From NCBI GenBank assembly GCA_029204225.1, contig CM055094.1, positions 70,262,803-70,326,802 of the forward strand: a stretch of DNA of 64,000 nt. Reading direction: 5' to 3'. Every line of letters begins with the position of its first letter. Position 1 is the first letter of the stretch. The stretch is from Diphasiastrum complanatum (taxonomy: Eukaryota > Streptophyta > Lycopodiopsida > Lycopodiales > Lycopodiaceae). This document shows, one piece after another, positions 34,547 to 44,376 of this stretch. Under the pieces are notes generated by a model. It ran no database searches. It was not told the DNA's origin and saw nothing but the letters and a program-made list of their open reading frames with translations. The translations under genes and the position numbers were made by a program.

Positions 34547-34771
34547 TTCCTTTGTGAATCTGTTTAGTAGTGCTCCTCTACAAATTAGTTGTGGTGTGAT
34601 TGTTTACACTTGTTCTCGTCTCTCAATTTTGATCGAGACAATCGTTCCTTTGTGAGTCTGTTTAGTAGCGCTCCTCTACAAACTAGTTGTGGTGTGATTG
34701 TTTACCATTGTTCTCGTCTCTCAATTTAATTCGAGAGAATCGTTCCTTTGTGAGTCTGTTTAGTAGCGCTC
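34547..34771. repeat. 98-bp tandem array, first part (arm 3)
   Basis: Inverted monomers of the same satellite. The last five bases, CGCTC, are the target duplication of the solo LTR that follows. Confidence 0.9.
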
Positions 34772-35094
34772 TGTTGGGATGAATTTCTCTTTAACGATTC
34801 AGCTAATGACAAAAGTGAATTCAGACAATCAAAGAGAAATGATCTAGAGATGATTACACAAGCGATCACAAACGTGAGAAAAATTCGACAGTCCAAAACA
34901 ACATCAAAGCATATCATTACGAAAAGAGTCATTTGTACATATAACGCATTTACGATGCGTATCAAGAAAATACTATTTACGGCCTTCTTGTTCCCGTGAC
35001 AAGAAACTAACTTTAACTAACTTTAGGCATTAACTATGGTTATGATCTAACTTGAATTGTAGTATGTCCAACCCATAACAATATTAACCCAACA
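34772..35094 (-). repeat. Solo LTR of Copia A
   Basis: A complete 323-bp LTR (TGTTGGG to CCCAACA) with no internal region, flanked by CGCTC at 34767-34771 and 35095-35099. This is the exact complement of the GAGCG duplication around the complete element at 2109-7221, in the same monomer position. Most diagnostic bases match the 5' LTR of that element, but TCATTAGCTGA near its end matches the 3' LTR. Confidence 0.95.
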
Positions 35095-35206
35095 CGCTCC
35101 TCTACAAATTAGTTGTTGTGTGATTGTTTACACTTGTTCTCGTCTCTCAATTTTGATCGAGACAATTATTCCTTTGTGAGTCTGTATAGTAGGGCTCCTT
35201 TGTCGA
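35095..35206. repeat. 98-bp tandem array, second part (arm 3)
   Basis: Roughly one monomer, against about three at the equivalent place in arm 1 (1808-2108). The arrays have therefore changed copy number since the duplication. Confidence 0.88.
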
Positions 35207-35293
35207 GATTGATAGTACGTAGTGACTGATCGTACCCACAATCAGAATTATGATAAAATATATAAAAATCACTTGGATGCATAGTGGGGGAGG

Positions 35294-35351
35294 CCGTTCT
35301 GCCCAGGAGGGCCCAATGACCGAGGGCTTGTGCCCAAGCAGGGCAGAACGG
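35294..35351. repeat. GC-rich inverted repeat (arm 3 copy)
   Basis: The CCGTTCTGCCC and GGGCAGAACGG arms are both intact, as at 1656-1713, while bases in the spacer differ. Confidence 0.6.
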
Positions 35352-35511
35352 TAGACAGGAAGAGGGCCTTCCCCTACGTACTGTCAATGTGCAAAGGTGG
35401 ACGTTGCTTTTTTTTTTTTCTCGATCGTACGGCCGCACGTGTGAACTCCGATTTTATTTTATTTTTTGAGCATTTATAATGCAAAGGTTTTTACATTTTT
35501 GTTGTTTGGTG

Positions 35512-35625
35512 GAATGTGCATGTGGACAGCCACTTGCAGACTGGCACATATGTGCACACGCACATTTCAAGATAATGTGCGTGTGCCATGTGGCAGCCCG
35601 TCATGGGCTGTCCACATGCACATTC
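35512..35625. repeat. 114-nt foldback hairpin (arm 3 copy)
   Basis: Inverted copy of 1382-1495. The outer 20-bp arms are perfect and the AATGTGCGTGTGC stem remains paired. The centre reads TCAAGAT, complement of the arm 1 loop. Confidence 0.75.
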
Positions 35626-36006
35626 TACTCGTGGAAGCTCATGTGCTGCATGTCAACATTTGATTGGCTGATTACGAGAAGAATGATCACCTGAAATTAT
35701 GGTTGTAAAATCCACATGAACATTGTGTGGGGGCAGGTGCCTCCAGAATACAAAGGAAACCTGAGCACTTGGCATTACGACTAAGGAATTTGCATAGAAC
35801 AACAAATAACAAAGGAAATCATGTAGAGAAAACCCAAAAACTACCTATATGTTGCAAATATCTATATCCAATAACATGTAGTTTAGCACAAACTATCAAC
35901 TTTGGAAGCAAAAATAAATGATTTATCCAAATACGTCTGTATTTATGCGATCTAAATTTATTACTAATAAATATAGAATAATGCTTTGATTAATTGACAT
36001 AATCAA
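35626..36006. other. Arm 3 flank without recognised gene
   Basis: Inverted equivalent of 1005-1381. The last five bases, ATCAA (36002-36006), are the left target duplication of the family B element. No gene seen. Confidence 0.6.
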
Positions 36007-36647
36007 TGTGAAATATTCAACTAGTTTAGTCATATTTGCTACATTTTATTATTTGGAAAATTGAGGCCAATTCTGTTTTAGACTTAAGAGTTTTCAAAGT
36101 TCAGTAGTCTAAATTTCATTTGAATAAACACTTTTTGAAAGTGTGGGAAAGTTAGAAGTCGAGTTTAAGTAGATTCAAATTTGAATCTTGGGTATTTTGA
36201 ATCTAGACCCAAAAGTAGTAGGATTTACATTTTGGTGGGAAAGCCGAGTGGCCAAATAGGATTTAGACCTGTTATAAAATGAGGCAACTCGTGGAGAGAC
36301 ATATCTTCTCTCTTCTCTATCTCAATTCATGCTTATACATGGTTCTCTTGGGTTCTTCTATCCATTGGTGCACTATACTTGTCATTGCATGCAATTCTAT
36401 GTGTAGAATTATGTATATTTGCTATTTTTGGATCCACACATGTGAAATACAGTACCTTGTTGGTTTTGTATGGATGACAATAGTACTTTATCTTTTGATT
36501 CATATTTGATCAAGTTCTATTAGAGTTTGCATCTCATTTTCTTTGTAGATGCTGATTTTCTACATTCGTGAGATTGGTAGAGTAGCTTCTTTTGTAATCC
36601 AAGATCCTTTTGTAGATTGGATCATCATTGATCTAAAATCCTTCACA
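36007..36647 (+). repeat. 5' LTR of Copia B
   Basis: TGTGAAATATTC to CCTTCACA, with 6-bp inverted ends TGTGAA/TTCACA. It contains GTTATAAAATG (about 36272) as a likely promoter and CACTTT/AAAGTG at 36130-36144. Confidence 0.92.
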
Positions 36648-36659
36648 TGGTATCAGAGC
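36648..36659 (+). other. Primer binding site (tRNA-iMet 3' end)
   Basis: TGGTATCAGAGC directly after the LTR. Confidence 0.92.
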
Positions 36660-37189
36660 TTGTGTTTTAGGTTATTATGGAGGAAATCATATGTATCAAT
36701 GATTTGGTGAAGATATCAAGGCTAGAGCATGCTATAGAGGATTTTACACCCAAATCGAGTTTTTTGCTTTTGTAGATTGGATCTTTTGTAGATCAAAACC
36801 CTATATAGGTTCATAAACTTAATCAGTTCCAATTTTTGAATTCACATACTGGATTTGGCCGATTTTTGGATCATTGGATCAGCCTAAGTGGTGGCTAATA
36901 GATTGCATATCAAATTTTCAGCATTTGCATATAGATTTGAAATAATCATTTTTATGTGATTTTGTCAAAACCCCAATTTTGATTGGATCTCTAGATAGTG
37001 AGATTGTTAGACCATAGGTTGATCAAGATTTCATGATTCTGTGTGTTGATTTGCTTGGTATAAGTGCTAAAAGAGAATTTTTGAGATAGTTTCAAATCTT
37101 TGTGATTTCTTTTGAAAACATTTGTTGTTGTTCAAAGGAGTGCTTTGTGCATTGAAACAGGTTGAAATATAAGATTAGGTCATTGCTAC

Positions 37190-37520
37190 ATGACAACAAT
37201 AAATGAATTCATGTTGGAAGCCAATGATAGGCTTATCTCAAGTAGCTATTCGTTGTGGAAAGTGAGGATGGAATCACTTCTTGAGATGAATGATGTTTTT
37301 TGCATATTGTTGTAGGTTTGGAGGAGACACCAACAACACAACAAGATTAAATGAGATATGATAAGAGAGCCACAAGGGCTCTACACATTATCAAGATGAA
37401 TATGTCCAATGAGCTTCTCAAGGAAGTTGGTAAGTGTACTTCATCTAATGATGCACGGGATTCGTTGAGCTTTATGAATCCAAGTCTACTTCTAGAGTAC
37501 TTTTATTTTGAGTATGAAAG
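37190..37520 (+). pseudogene. Copia B gag fragment (arm 3)
   Basis: Starts MTTINEFMLEANDRL with an intact ATG, then SSSYSLWKVRMESLLEMNDV. An extra T near 37297 breaks the frame, then RATRALHIIKMNMSNELLKE and CTSSNDARDSL (Arg for the Trp kept in arm 2). It ends where LTR C sequence begins at 37521. UBN2-type gag; clearly non-functional. Confidence 0.88.
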
Positions 37521-37718
37521 TGTAAGGATCACCAAATGAAGATCTGAATAGATCTTGTTGCAAAACAACCAAAAGGACACATGTGGAGCAGAACCACGCA
37601 ACCAAACGTAGATCCCAGAGGAAGTTTCCTTCTAGACCTAGCCCCCAAGCCATAGTGAAGAACCTAAGAGAGAGGAGGAGAAACTGGCTCAAAAAACTGA
37701 ATTTTCAATAGGAGGATG
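37521..37718 (-). repeat. LTR C fragment
   Basis: On the minus strand it ends GGTGATCCTTACA at 37521, at the same junction with gag (TATGAAAG) as in arm 2 at 19360. So the join predates the arm duplication. It is cut at 37718, where LTR B resumes. Confidence 0.85.
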
Positions 37719-37728
37719 TGCGGGTTTA

Positions 37729-38331
37729 GTCATATTTGCTACATTTTCATATTTGCCAAATTGAGGCCAACTTTGTTTTAGACTTAGAGTTTGCCTTTTC
37801 AAAGTTCATTAGTCTAAATTTCATTTAAATAAACACTTTTTGAAAGTGTGGGAAAAATAGAAGTCGAGTTTGAGTAGATTCAAATTTGAACCTTGGGTAC
37901 TTTGAATCTAGAAAAATTAGTAGGGTTTACATTTTGGTGGGAAAGCCAAGTGGTCAAATAGGGTTTGACTTGTTATAAAAGGATGTAACTCCTGGAGAGA
38001 CATATCTTCTCTCTTCTCTATCTCATTTCATGCTTATAGATGGTTCTCTTTGGTTCTACTATCCATTGGTGCACTATACTTGTGATTGCATGCAATTCTA
38101 TGTGTAGAATGATGTATATTTGCTATTTTTGGATCCACACGTGTGATATTGTATGAACAGCAACAATACTTTATCTTTTGATTCATGTTTGATCAAGTTG
38201 TATTAGAGTTTGCATCTCACTTTGTTTGTAGATGCTAATGTTTCTACATTGGTGAGATTGGTAGAGTAGCTTCTTTTGTAAGCCAAGATCTTGTTATGGA
38301 TTGGATCATCATTGATCTGAAGTCCTTCACA
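37729..38331 (+). repeat. 3' LTR of Copia B, lacking its first bases
   Basis: Begins inside LTR B (GGTTTAGTCATATTTGC) because the first 20 bases or so were lost at the junction with LTR C. It ends GTCCTTCACA before the target duplication. Confidence 0.88.
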
Positions 38332-38336
38332 ATCAA

Positions 38337-39271
38337 TGCTGAGAAATGTAGACACCAGTACTGGCTTCTCTATAGAGAAAGAAAAAGCAATACCTTCAAA
38401 CACAAATTTTAATATCCTTGATATGTGATCATGTAGTAGTAGGACTACTTATTTTGTAGTGCTTGACAAGTCTTTAATAAAACATGGATTTCTCCCATTG
38501 GTCCATTTTCACTTTATTACTGTTGCACTTTGATTTGATAAGTGGAGTAGTTCATCATTATTTGAGGGAAAATAAGTAAGGGGTTTCCCCTTTCACACTT
38601 ATCTTTAATTGCCACCATTTGGCACATGAGGTGAGATGGCCCTCTTGTCACATAGACAAGTGAAAAGTGGTTTTTGGACTTGGGAAATTGCCTAGCCTGG
38701 CATGTTGAGCTGCTAGGGTAAATTGTGAGAAATAGACTAGTTGCATGATTGGCCAATCAACTTGCAACTTTTCATTTAACTATTTATTTACCAGTCAAGT
38801 TTGAAAAAAGGTTGGTCAGTTGCCCATCATCTCACTTGTCAACGCTTAGAAAATGGGTGACAAGAGTGACAATCTTAGAAAATCAACTTAGTCTTTGGCT
38901 TTGTCGTTTGCATCACGTTGGCTTCTATCTTTTGAAAATCTTAAAAAGATGAAAAAATCATCCAAGAATAAGAATTTTGTAATATATTGAGACTTTTAAC
39001 AACAAAAATATGACAACTTTATTAAAACAAGAGCTAGATAACATTTACAAATTCAGCAAAAAAATATGAAAAAATCTGAATACATCAAGCCATTTGTAAA
39101 TTTCGTAGCAAAAAAATGAATATGCTAATGAATAATCACTACAATGGAAAGAAATTTGCTTTGATTATCATATTTCCATATAAAGTATCAAAAATCAGAT
39201 CTTATTGAATTCTTTAATTTTTTTTTACAATGTATTGAATTCACAGTGAAAGCGATTGTTTTAACCATAAA
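38337..39271. other. No gene recognised
   Basis: AT-rich DNA with short open frames on both strands that have no motif or repeat support elsewhere in the window. I see nothing in it. Confidence 0.5.
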
Positions 39272-39730
39272 TTTGATACGACATATCAAAATTTGTGTTA
39301 AACAAGTCAAAATAAAAAATACTTCTCATTTAATGACAGGTGTAACCGAATTTTCGATACTCTGTATCAAAACATCGTTCAACATTTCTAATTTAAAGTC
39401 ACTCCAAAAGAATTCAATAGAAAATTTTGATACACTATGTCAATACCTTTTCAAACACACCAACTAGATTTGTAGCTCATCGGAATTCGAATTTTTTTTT
39501 TAAATTATTTATTTTTAAACATTTTTTTTTTAAAATCCGGTGCGTCGTATTGAGTTGGTTTGTTCCAATGCAATGCATCGGATTTTATAATAATTTTTTT
39601 TTAAGTCATTATAAAATCCGATGCATTGGATCAAGTTGTGGACACACCAACTCGATGCACTGCATCGAGTTGGTGTTTCAACTGATACATTGTATCAAAT
39701 TGAAACACCAATTGCATACATCGCATCTAG
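39272..39730. repeat. Cluster of related palindromes and hairpins
   Basis: Dyads of the form TGATACA-N-TGTATCA recur at 39272-39290, 39351-39372, 39424-39444 and 39683-39697. Between them are a 21-bp perfect hairpin (39571-39591 with 39608-39628, 16-nt loop), a 16-bp palindrome with a 1-nt centre (39644-39659 with 39661-39676), and an outer 12-bp pair (39670-39681 with 39700-39711). The last two overlap through TTGGTGT and can fold alternatively. No coding sequence is seen. Confidence 0.85.
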
Positions 39731-40930
39731 TTGGAGCATCTTATCTCATGGTTTCTACAGGATATTTTAGATAGTCTACTTATTTTATCGAGATATCAGC
39801 CAATTTAGTATCATGTTTACATTTTAATGGCTTTAGCACTTGGAATGGTTGAAATACTGAAGCTACCTTTGATTGATGTGTCAATTTATATTGTTATTTT
39901 GAAAAGTTCAAATTATAGCTAGAGGGAGTGTTTTCATTTGCTAATGATCAGAGCTCAAAGGATCTATTAATGATTATGCATATTGTTTCAGGAAACCCTA
40001 GCTAAGAAGGCCAACAAATTGGTTGTAGAAGAGAATGTATCTTGTTATGTCTTCTTTGCAAATAAATAGGATATGACAATAACGTTGCTATCTAGATCCA
40101 AATATATTCCAAACTTCTATTTGCAGAGTCTTGTATTTATTGTTCTCTGTTTTGTTCTAGTAATCTAAATATTTAGCACACGTTTACAACAAAGAAAAAT
40201 AGGTGTGAACCCACGTCCACAACTTTTTGTGGCAAAGGGAAATAGAAAATTATATTTCTATGCAATTGAAGATAACACGGAGATTTCATAACACAAGAAT
40301 ATTACGGTTGTCTAGGTTGTGATGGTTTAGAAAGATATTTGGAAATATCATATGTAATGCATAGTTGGTGTGATTTTTATGCCCATTTTGTAGACTACTT
40401 AACAAGCCAAATGGGTGGAGACTCACTGTTTTCAACAAAGCCATTTTTACAACATCTTCAATATCTGCTTGATGGTTCACAAGGGATACAGATGGCTACG
40501 AGAGTGAAAGTCCCATGTAAATTTTTTTGTATGTTTTGGTATTAGTGCAAGAAGCATAAATATCTAGATATTTTGCGAAAGACTACCATTTAATTTTGTA
40601 AAATACATGAAATCAAGACATTATTGTGTATAGTTTATTGTGTCAAAATGCATGTTTTTTAAAATAGAGCAAATTTTAATATGTTTCAATTTTTTGTTAT
40701 TTTATTTTAAATTATATTATAAAAAGTGACTTGCAAACTATGTCTTCTTTAAAGTTCAAAAATCTTGAGAACGTTAAAAATCACCCTTTTTTTTTGTCAT
40801 TTTTCAAACATTTTTAATGCGTGCGCAAGGTGTTTTTGAAAATCACCCTAATTTAAGACACTTTTTGAGGAAATTTAGGAGAATATTCCAATAGTTCCTC
40901 TTTTGGTCACAAAGTTTCTCATTCAACTCG
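39731..40930. other. No gene recognised
   Basis: AT-rich sequence with poly-T runs and short open frames. No domain or repeated block matches elsewhere in the window. I see nothing in it. Confidence 0.5.
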
Positions 40931-41900
40931 CAATGGTGTTAAGATAGGTTTAATCCTAAACTGTTGATGAGTTATCCTCTAATGACGTTGCCTTTAGCGG
41001 CTGAGCATGGTAGACCAGACTCCACGCTCGTCGAGCTACCAACGGTCAACTCGACTTGTTTCTCTTCGGTTCATCCCTTTCCTTCTAGGGTATTTTCGTC
41101 ATTTGGTAGCAGGGACAAAGATCGAACATTTTGCCTTCAATTTGTCAAACACTTCGTTGCAGCAACAAACACTTTTCCTTCAGCTTTCGCTTGAATGCCA
41201 GAGAATGGTTGCATAAGTTCCCCATTTCCAGCACTCCCTCTTGAATGTTGCAACCTTTGTTGTGTCTGTATAGTCCCCTTATGTTTCTCTATTTTGTGAA
41301 TAGTGGTCTGTCGAGTGGCTTTGTGAGCAAATCTGCAACCATGTCCTTTGAATTTATGTACTGGACTTTTCACGCTCATTTTGAGGTCAAGTCTCGAATG
41401 TGATGTTACTTCAAAGGTATGTGTTTGGTCTTCAAATAGACGACTGGATACTGGGACAGATATAAGACACTTTGAAAATCCATCATCATCGTGCATGGTT
41501 GTTTTTGTTGAATGCCAATTGCCTCCAACATCATTTGTAACCACACTACATCATTTGCCATCTTCGAAGCTGCGACATATTTAGCTTTGCATGAGGATTG
41601 AGCCAACAATGTTTGCTTTTTGCATATCCAGCTGATTGTTGCTCCGCACGCTATTGAACACTCTCTGTCACAGACTTGTTGTTGTCTTTGCAGCTCACCT
41701 AGCTTGCATCATTGTAGTATTGCAACTTGAATCCTTTTTCTTCTTCTTCTGCTTGGTAGGTCAATCTCATACTTTGGGTGCCTTTCAGATATTGTAGAAA
41801 TATCTTTGCCCAGGATTCGAGGAGAATTGGCTCAATGCATAGACAGAGAAGGCCAAGTTGGGTCTGGTACAAATTGTAAGGTACATCAGACTATTGACCA
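40931..41900 (-). pseudogene. Copia RNase H end plus start of its LTR
   Basis: Minus strand from about 41880: AKIFLQYLKGTQSMRLTYQA (end of reverse transcriptase), LQYYNDAS, QQSAGYAKSK, then AQSSCKAKYVAASKMANDVV and WLQMMLEAIGIQQKQPC with YLKTKHIPLK, the Copia RNase H landmarks. VQYINSKDMVADLLTKPLDR gives the C terminus. The tract AAGAGGGAGTG near 41241 is the polypurine tract, followed by an LTR start (TGCTGGAAATGGGG) that I call LTR E. Many stops; upstream pol is missing. Confidence 0.85.
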
Positions 41901-42029
41901 AGTTTTGGATAGGATCGAAATGGATTTATTCTGACCCTTTGTATATTTTCAACCCTTAGGAATTTTTTTGACCCATAGTACAATCTGACCCTTTGTATAT
42001 TTTCAACCCTTTGTATCATCAACTTAGAA
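41901..42029. repeat. Short direct repeat of GACCCTTTGTATATTTTCAACCC
   Basis: The unit ACCCTTTGTATATTTTCAAC occurs at about 41936 and 41989, with related text around CAACCCTTTGTATC. A small local duplication with no gene. Confidence 0.6.
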
Positions 42030-42225
42030 ATTTTTCAAAGACTCAAATTTTTTCGAGGACTCGAATTTTTTCGAAGACTCGTATTTTTTTTCGAAGATTC
42101 GAATTTTTTTAAAGATTCAATTTTTTTTTTCAAAGACTTGAATTTTTCTGAAAACTCAAATTTTTCCAAAGGATCGAATCTTTTCAAAGACTTGAATTTT
42201 TCCAAAGACTTAGATTTTTGACCGA
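42030..42225. repeat. Degenerate minisatellite of about 21 bp
   Basis: About nine units of the type TTTTTCGAAGACTCGAA. On the minus strand the frame stays open for about 75 residues and shows a seven-residue repeat (SLEKFK, SLKRFD, PLEKFE, SLKKFE). Units range from 20 to 24 bp. I regard the frame as a by-product of the repeat. Confidence 0.7.
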
Positions 42226-42579
42226 CAGTATTGGATTTTATAAACTTTGTCGAAAAGTACATATGGTCAAAAATTTATACTGGAATGAAAATATGTGCAT
42301 GGGTCAGATTTATCAGACCTGATCTAGGGTCGAACATGTCCGGATAATTTTGACCTCAATCCATTCCGATCCAGGGTTGGAAAATTTATTTTTGACAAGG
42401 ATGACATTGGGTCGAAAAAAATCCGACAATGGATTTTTTGACCGTATGAAAAATGCGATCCTTCTTTTTCTAGGTTATGTACACCTTTGAAAATGCTCAT
42501 TATTGAGGCTGAGCATCGAATTCCAACAAAACACATATACATACCACATGCATGAACAACATATTCACTTTGAACTGTG

Positions 42580-43019
42580 GGCCCCCCCTTAACAGACAGT
42601 TTCTACCGCCCGTCAACTTTTTATTGAGATACTCCCTTTGTTATTGTTGAACATGGTTAAATTTTGGCCCCTACTATGGCCGAGATGTGTGAGATACATT
42701 GCAAGATGCAAGATGTGCGAGATCGGCCATCATCCAAATCATCGACCGTCACCCAGATCATCAGCGGCCACCTAAATCCACACCATATTCGTACGATCAT
42801 TGGCCATCCATCCAAACCATTGGCCATCACCCAAGATTTTGGCTAATTGTCAGTGACAACTTTTGACCAAACCATTGACCTTCGACAATTTGTCAGTCAT
42901 TGGCCCCTTCGCCGCTTTCAATCATCAATTGCCCACTTTGAGCATCATCCACATGTCTCGACCGCAAGCCGCCACATAGATTGTCGGTCGTCCATTGCCC
43001 CCGGTGTAACTCTTTAGTA

Positions 43020-43020
<1 letters not shown>
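42580..43020. repeat. Inverted homologue of the 24377-24782 element
   Basis: CCCGTCAACTTTTTATTGAG through CATTGCCCCCGGTGTAACTC is the inverted counterpart of 24377-24782, with many differences. Repeated short phrases such as ATCATTGGCCATCC fill the middle. No gene. Confidence 0.6.

Positions 43021-43078
<58 letters not shown>
43021..43078. repeat. (TA)n(GA)n microsatellite
   Basis: About 15 TA units followed by about 14 GA units, the shorter partner of the CT run at 24229-24350. Confidence 0.95.
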
Positions 43079-43081
<3 letters not shown>

Positions 43082-43653
43082 AAAGCACAATTCAAATCTT
43101 ATAGATTCAAAACATGTCTAAGTATATTAACATACTGCACTAACATAATTGTGTTCATAAAAATTTAATATGCATTTCTTGAAATAATTATATTGTCTTG
43201 TGTCCAAAGATATATATATATATATATATATTATAAAAGCACAATTCAAATCTTATAGATTCAAAATATGTCTAAGCATATTAACATGCTCCACTAACAT
43301 AATTGTGTTCATAAAAATTTAGAATGCATTTCTTGAAATAATTATCTTGTCTTGTCTCCAAAGAAAAATGTTCGCAAACAAATGGTTCAAAAGGTGTTTC
43401 ACATTTTGATCTCATGCCAATACTTGATTGTCCTTTCATTCAGATTTATGAAGCCAATTAGAGCATTTGAAACCAATAAAATTTGAAAAAATTTGTAAGA
43501 AACATACGATTCTATTAAATCCACAAAAATGATGACAATGCCAAACTTTTCAACTGGAAAGAGATAAGTTGGAAATACCATGTTAGAATTAGAGATTAAC
43601 TTGTTAGATATTTTTGAAGAAAAATAGTTACCATTGAAAAGATGTAATTTGTC

Positions 43654-44190
43654 AAAAAAACATTGCGTTGATATTACACAAGAATTGTGCATCAAATACA
43701 GTTTCATACTTGCAAAGACCTAGAACCAATGCAAAACCAAAGTAGAGAAAATAAAGTGGAAATATAGAGATGACAAAGTAGCTTCATCTAGAATTGGATC
43801 CATTCCATCAAAAAAATATTAGGCTGATATTGCAAAAAAATTCTCCGTCAAACATAGTGTCATATTTGCAAAGACTTGGAACCAATGCAAAATCAAAGTT
43901 GAGAAAATAAAATGGGAATTTTTCCAAAAATGCAGAGATCCTTGGTGCCATGGATGATGGAATTAGATCAAATGTTGATGACCAAACATACACATCAATT
44001 GAGGACATCAAGCAAAATGTTAATAAAAAAATACACAAAACCCTATTGATGAAGAGAAAAAATAACAATGTTTATCTTGAAAGAACATAGTTTGTATGGA
44101 AGATGTCCATACATCCAAGCAAATTTAAACACAAGGCCATTAAAAAAACCACTACAAATCTAGCTAAAGCAAAGTACAAAATTTTGGTAT
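43654..44190 (+). pseudogene. Myb/SANT-like gene remnant, block A
   Basis: The plus strand reads HCVDITQELCIKYSFILAKT, a TAG, NQCKTKVEKIKWKYRDDKVA; then after a short gap a second copy, ADIAKKFSVKHSVIFAKTWN QCKIKVEKIKWE (43823-43918). The domain is thus repeated about 156 bp apart. It continues as MDDGIRSNVDDQTYTSIEDI and KQNVNKKIHKTLL. The W-x2-C-x3-KVEKIKWKYR pattern suggests a trihelix/Myb-SANT-like DNA-binding helix bundle, as in plant transcription factors and some transposon accessory proteins. Pattern-level call only; stops and frameshifts are present. Confidence 0.4.
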
Positions 44191-44376
44191 AAGCACTACA
44201 AGAGGACGGATGATTGCCAAGGCTTTTTTTGAGCGTTTCTTTGAGAGATAGTTTTTAAAATGAGTCATGCAGGGAGCGGAATGCTCGAGCCTCGAGTTTG
44301 GTATTTCGCCTCAAAATAAGCCTCACAATCTCTGCATTCTCTCCGTTCGCAGCTTGCGTACTCGTATTTTCGACTA

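Larger units (their letters stand above)
36007..38331 (+). mobile_element. Copia family B element, internally deleted, with target duplication ATCAA
   Basis: A 5' LTR (36007-36647), a primer site, a gag fragment, a piece of LTR C and a 3' LTR (about 37729-38331), flanked by ATCAA at 36002-36006 and 38332-38336. The pol region is missing entirely. The matching pol end survives at 25852-26770. The element's left half is repeated in arm 1 with the same flank. Confidence 0.9.

Noticed and set aside
44192-44230. CACTACAAGAGGACGG as a CACTA element terminus (also 48591).
   Set aside because: The start resembles a CACTA end, but I found no matching inverted end or 3-bp target duplication, so it is not listed as a feature.
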